A stretch of 8,444 nucleotides of DNA from Acinetobacter sp. UBA6641. GTDB lineage: Bacteria > Pseudomonadota > Gammaproteobacteria > Pseudomonadales > Moraxellaceae. The stretch lies in NCBI GenBank assembly GCA_002455755.1, contig DKLL01000246.1:7696-16139 (forward strand), written 5' to 3'. How positions within the stretch are numbered: position 1 is the first letter of the stretch; every line of letters starts with the position of its first letter. Below are positions 5,052 through 8,444 of this stretch, one piece after another. Made by a program: the position numbers and the translations under genes. The notes beneath the pieces were generated by a model, which saw only the letters and a list, made by a program, of their open reading frames with translations, had not been told where the DNA came from and searched no databases.

Positions 5052-7466
5052 TTATTTTTTGCGACGACTTCTAAATAAGGCAAGACCAGCTAGTCCTAAA
5101 ATACTGTATATTCCTAGACTTCCTCCCCCGCCAGATGCCTCGCTATTCGTATTCTTTTCGGTATTAATCAAATAAATTTTTGCATTATTTGATGACATTC
5201 CTTCTGCATCAAAAATATTATAATCAAGCTCATAATCAAACTGGCTAAAATTATTTTTTACTTCAAAATACAATTGTCCACCATAACAGGTGTCTTTAAT
5301 GTAATTACCTGGGCAAGGGCCTTTACGATCCGCATTCACAATTAAACCAGCAGGAATGGTCGATAAACGTATCGGCAACTCAACCCCCTGATCATTTTTG
5401 TAGAATACACTCTTACTCATAGTTAAATGAGTTGTTGGTCCATCCCCATCATCACTATCATTGGTTAACGGATTAACGCTCAGTACTGAATTCGAACTTG
5501 GAGTAATTGAATAGATATCATTTTTTGCTATAGGTACAATATTGACAAAATTTGCCGTTATAAGTCCCGTGGACTTGACTGCATTGTCTTGTTTAGACGT
5601 AAGGGTATATGAACAGTTACCATAGCCATCTACTACCCGGCCATCCGTACGGTAAATGATGATCTGTTTTAGGTCTTCTTTCCATTCACACTTAAAGCTA
5701 GGATCAGCAGTTCCGACAAACTCGAATCCTCCCCCGCTTTTTTCAACAAACTCACCAATACCATAGTTATTGGTCGTTATCATATAGTTATCAGTATTAA
5801 GTGCTTTAAGTTGCATTGCACCCGGCATATCCAAAGCAGGTTCTTCACTTGGTAAAGCATTTGAAAAAGGATCAAAATAGATGGCGCGATACTGAGCATA
5901 TTGTTCAGTAAGTTTTTTCAGATCTTCATATTTCTTTAAGTCTTCTTGATCCTTTACTCTAAGTTCTTTATCTGCTTCAGGATCAGCAAGATATCCTTTT
6001 AACTCATCAATTTTCTTTTGATAGTCTGCAATAAGGGTAATGTAAGAACGATTGGATAGGGTCGTTATATCAGGTGCGGTTAAACGCATACGTTCGATCG
6101 AGCCAATATCACAGGTATTATTCTGATCCGGGTCTAACTTGTGAGTAGTATCTGTAATACGTGCCAAATTACGTTGATCAGTAGCACTACATCCTAGCTT
6201 ACCAGTATTAACCAAATCAGTGTTATTCTGATTATCAAGCGGATAATACATCGGTAAAAATAAATTGTATTTAGAGGCCGCTTGATATGGCGACAAAATG
6301 GTCGACATACCGGTTGAACCTAAATTAACATTAATATTAGCACTTGTATCGCCCGCAGTGGATGCTGCTGGTAAATCACACTGTCCCGTTCCAGGATTGA
6401 GTTGCAAAGCATTTTGATAAGCATAAATAACACGTTTAGTGTCTGTTAAGTCACCATTATTTAAGGCATAACGACAAGATTTATCACTGTTATAAGCCAG
6501 AACATTGAAGCTTAAAGAAATATTTCCAGTATTATCATAATACAGAGTACTATGAGCATTATTTTCAACAATAGTATTACTAACTAGAACTAATTCAGAA
6601 CCTGGGCTTAAACGATGATCTGCAGTATTTATAACACGAAAAATACTGCCATTATTATTATTCGCTATGTTCTTTGCAATTGTACTTGCAGTAATGGCTA
6701 ATTTTGAACTGCCACATACATCAATTGAACTTAGACTATTTACTGAACCATTTTCTACAATACTGCTGTTATTAATGTTTATAAGCGCATTTGTTTTACC
6801 CAGATTTACCATACAGTCCATAGCAATAACACTACCTTCATTTGCGTTATTACCTTGTATCAGCGTATTGGCTAAAGTAATTTGATTTTCTGGTCTGTGA
6901 GCTACGAAATAAATTGCTCCACCATCTTTGGCGGAAGTTGAATTTAAAATAGAACTATTGGTCATATTTAAGGAACCACCAATCAATAATGCACCACCCA
7001 CCTCACTTGAAGCTCCACCCTCTAAAGCAACATTATATAAAGACAGTGTAGGTTCCTGGTTTATGGTATTGAAAATTCGTGATGCGCCTTTTGCACTGAT
7101 TTTGGTTTTTAAATTTTGGCGTGCTGGATATTCGTTGGTTAAGACATCCTTTGTTGAATAATCAGCAGGTAATTTTCCATAAATATACAGTTCTGATTCC
7201 GGCGTCAATTCGCTGTTAAGAATATATTCACCTTCTTCAAGCTGGATAGAGTCTTTCTGTCCTCTTGTGGTATTGCCTGCACTGCAACCGCCATAAGCCT
7301 TATTTAAACTGGCTGCTTTAATTGCTTCACGCAATGAACATTTATTGGGGTTGGTATTATCTTCATCATCCACAGTATTTACATAAATTGTTTTCTGTTC
7401 TGCGGCCATTAATGACATCGCAGACAATACCATGGCAGTAAGCAATGCCTTTTTATAATTTTTCAT
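5052..7466 (-). CDS. Rhombotarget A-like surface/secreted protein with CSLREA and GlyGly-CTERM domains
   Basis: The 804-residue exported protein starts with a Sec signal peptide (about 1-22). The CSLREA motif (43-48) follows, then beta-helix-like sequence with Asn/Ser-rich rungs (about 125-330) and a box TCDIGSIE (451-458) typical of the end of such domains. Next comes a charged, probably coiled-coil stretch (about 476-530), then an Ig/cadherin-like domain starting PIAKNDIY (645-652) with an acidic NDSDDGDG (669-676) suited to calcium. The tail is GGGGS, a hydrophobic segment (about 783-798) and RSRRKK, a GlyGly-CTERM signal. Such tails are cut by rhombosortase in the inner membrane, and known substrates use type II secretion. 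Domain order fits Acinetobacter 'rhombotarget A'; I recognise the class but not an exact function. AAGGA lies 6 nt before the ATG. It follows its paralog after 13 bp, so the two form one operon. Confidence 0.85.
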   Translation of the reverse strand: MKNYKKALLTAMVLSAMSLMAAEQKTIYVNTVDDEDNTNPNKCSLREAIKAASLNKAYGGCSAGNTTRGQKDSIQLEEGEYILNSELTPESELYIYGKLPADYSTKDVLTNEYPARQNLKTKISAKGASRIFNTINQEPTLSLYNVALEGGASSEVGGALLIGGSLNMTNSSILNSTSAKDGGAIYFVAHRPENQITLANTLIQGNNANEGSVIAMDCMVNLGKTNALININNSSIVENGSVNSLSSIDVCGSSKLAITASTIAKNIANNNNGSIFRVINTADHRLSPGSELVLVSNTIVENNAHSTLYYDNTGNISLSFNVLAYNSDKSCRYALNNGDLTDTKRVIYAYQNALQLNPGTGQCDLPAASTAGDTSANINVNLGSTGMSTILSPYQAASKYNLFLPMYYPLDNQNNTDLVNTGKLGCSATDQRNLARITDTTHKLDPDQNNTCDIGSIERMRLTAPDITTLSNRSYITLIADYQKKIDELKGYLADPEADKELRVKDQEDLKKYEDLKKLTEQYAQYRAIYFDPFSNALPSEEPALDMPGAMQLKALNTDNYMITTNNYGIGEFVEKSGGGFEFVGTADPSFKCEWKEDLKQIIIYRTDGRVVDGYGNCSYTLTSKQDNAVKSTGLITANFVNIVPIAKNDIYSITPSSNSVLSVNPLTNDSDDGDGPTTHLTMSKSVFYKNDQGVELPIRLSTIPAGLIVNADRKGPCPGNYIKDTCYGGQLYFEVKNNFSQFDYELDYNIFDAEGMSSNNAKIYLINTEKNTNSEASGGGGSLGIYSILGLAGLALFRSRRKK

Positions 7467-7479
7467 AGATCATCCTTAA

Positions 7480-8444
7480 TTATTTTTTATATCGGCGTAA
7501 TCCAACCAGACCCAATATGCCAAATAGACTAAAGAATCCAACAGAACCACCAGAGGTGTTCACACTCTTATTTTCCATAGTATTTTTTGGGGCCTGTACA
7601 ACATTTACATTCACTTCCATATAGGGTTTTGTTTTATTAAAACGCGTAGATGAAGTGACGAGACGAATTTTAAAAATATCTGCACCATGCCAATCCCCTT
7701 GAGGCGTATAAACCAAGGTTCCATCTTCATTAATCGTCAGCTTACCCTTTGAAGGTGTCTGGGTCTGTACCACTTGCAGACAACCCGCCTGCCATGCTTC
7801 ACCTTTAGGATTTTGGCCTAATATGACATCACATTCTTCTTTTGGCACCAAATCACTATCACTAAGATTGCTCAATACCGAAATTTTAGCAGTTTCCCCT
7901 ATAATTAAATCTTCGCCCACAAGTCCTGTTGTACTCGGCATAATAATTTCAATCGCACCGCGATCGCACAAATCATTATCTTCATCACGTACATTATCAC
8001 GTTGATCTATACGTTCGCATCCCATTACTTTTGAGGTTGAATCAGCCTGAAATCTACCTTTGTTTATGAATAATGATTCAGCCAGACTCTTATAGCTCAT
8101 CAAAATACGAGGGCGAAAATATCCCAAGAAATCTTTATCAGACTGAAAATAAGGGCATAATAACGAGTTCGGATCTTCACTCAAGGTTTTACATTTTCCA
8201 TCTAATGCATCACCTGCGATGAGCTGTGTACCCGTCCAGATATCATTCGGATATAAAGTGTCGCCTGCGGTACAACTATTCGCTACTATATTGTTTTGAT
8301 TATAAGTTTTATCTGTATTTATGAAGGAGCAGTTATCATCCTGAGTGATAGGATATGGATTTCCCAAAACAATACTATTGGCTAAATAGGCTTTTTGCGC
8401 AGGCGCATTAAATTGAATCCCTGCTGTATTACCTATGACAGTTA
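7480..8444 (-). CDS. Second GlyGly-CTERM rhombotarget-like protein, C-terminal 320 residues (5' end outside window)
   Basis: The frame is open to the window edge: 25 further residues (including TVIGNTAGIQFNAP and KAYLANSIVLGNP, beta-helix-like) precede the TTG at 8367, so that codon is not a start. Along the fragment come the end of the beta-helix, a box DQRDNVRDEDNDLCDRGAIE (146-165 of the fragment), and an Ig/cadherin-like domain (about 175-283) with the core KGKLTINEDGTLVYTPQGDW. The tail is SGGS, a hydrophobic segment (about 301-315) and RRYKK. It shares with the downstream protein the cysteine-centred DQR...CDxGxIE box, the Ig-like module and the sorting tail, but otherwise differs, so the two are diverged paralogs. 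The missing N-terminus should carry a signal peptide and perhaps CSLREA. It is first of the two in the operon. I infer an envelope or secreted role and know no specific function. Confidence 0.83.
   Translation of the reverse strand, partial: TVIGNTAGIQFNAPAQKAYLANSIVLGNPYPITQDDNCSFINTDKTYNQNNIVANSCTAGDTLYPNDIWTGTQLIAGDALDGKCKTLSEDPNSLLCPYFQSDKDFLGYFRPRILMSYKSLAESLFINKGRFQADSTSKVMGCERIDQRDNVRDEDNDLCDRGAIEIIMPSTTGLVGEDLIIGETAKISVLSNLSDSDLVPKEECDVILGQNPKGEAWQAGCLQVVQTQTPSKGKLTINEDGTLVYTPQGDWHGADIFKIRLVTSSTRFNKTKPYMEVNVNVVQAPKNTMENKSVNTSGGSVGFFSLFGILGLVGLRRYKK

Noticed and set aside
6667..7161. Plus-strand open frames inside the 804-residue gene
   Set aside because: They are antisense shadows of a well-supported coding region, with no ribosome site and no recognisable domain.
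8365..8367. TTG at 8367 as the start of the upstream rhombotarget-like gene
   Set aside because: The frame stays open to the window edge with beta-helix-like sequence, and no signal peptide follows this codon. It is internal to a truncated gene.

Overview
The window looks like a chromosomal segment of an Acinetobacter-type gammaproteobacterium. The reasons are a low-to-moderate GC content, a tolB-pal pair with no cpoB/ybgF after it, a small acidic protein gene of a kind I associate with Acinetobacter, and proteins ending in GlyGly-CTERM (rhombosortase-type) tails that resemble the 'rhombotarget A' proteins described in that genus. No transposase, integrase, tRNA, rRNA or CRISPR array is visible. 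The order of genes reads as ordinary chromosome.

Layout. (1) 1-1150, plus strand: the 3' end of tolB and complete pal, the end of the Tol-Pal envelope operon, closed by a hairpin (1161-1189) that works in both directions. (2) 1207-1401, minus strand: a 64-residue acidic protein of unknown function, convergent with pal. (3) 1588-3393, plus strand: class I fructose-1,6-bisphosphatase (fbp), then a TrmH/SpoU-family RNA methyltransferase. They are separated by a short leader holding a 12-bp hairpin with no U-tract. (4) 3541-4890, plus strand: a compact three-gene operon with overlapping ends, encoding an ECF-like sigma factor, a single-pass membrane protein (probable anti-sigma, DUF3619-like) and an exported helical DUF3106-like protein. 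It is preceded by a perfect 13-bp inverted repeat and a 10-codon mini-ORF that overlaps the sigma start codon as ATGA. (5) 5052-8444, minus strand: two tandem surface or secreted proteins in one operon, 13 bp apart. Each carries beta-helix-like sequence, a Cys-Asp-x-Gly-x-Ile-Glu box, an Ig/cadherin-like domain and a GlyGly-CTERM tail. The upstream one runs off the window edge.

How the genes fit together. Tol-Pal links the inner membrane, peptidoglycan and outer membrane. The sigma/membrane/periplasmic trio has the architecture of a transmembrane signalling switch: cytoplasmic sigma, membrane-spanning partner, exported helical partner. The minus-strand pair are expected substrates of a rhombosortase, an intramembrane protease encoded outside this window, and probably of the type II secretion system. 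The two best candidates for poorly described biology are the sigma-DUF3619-DUF3106 switch with its structured leader, and the tandem rhombotarget operon.
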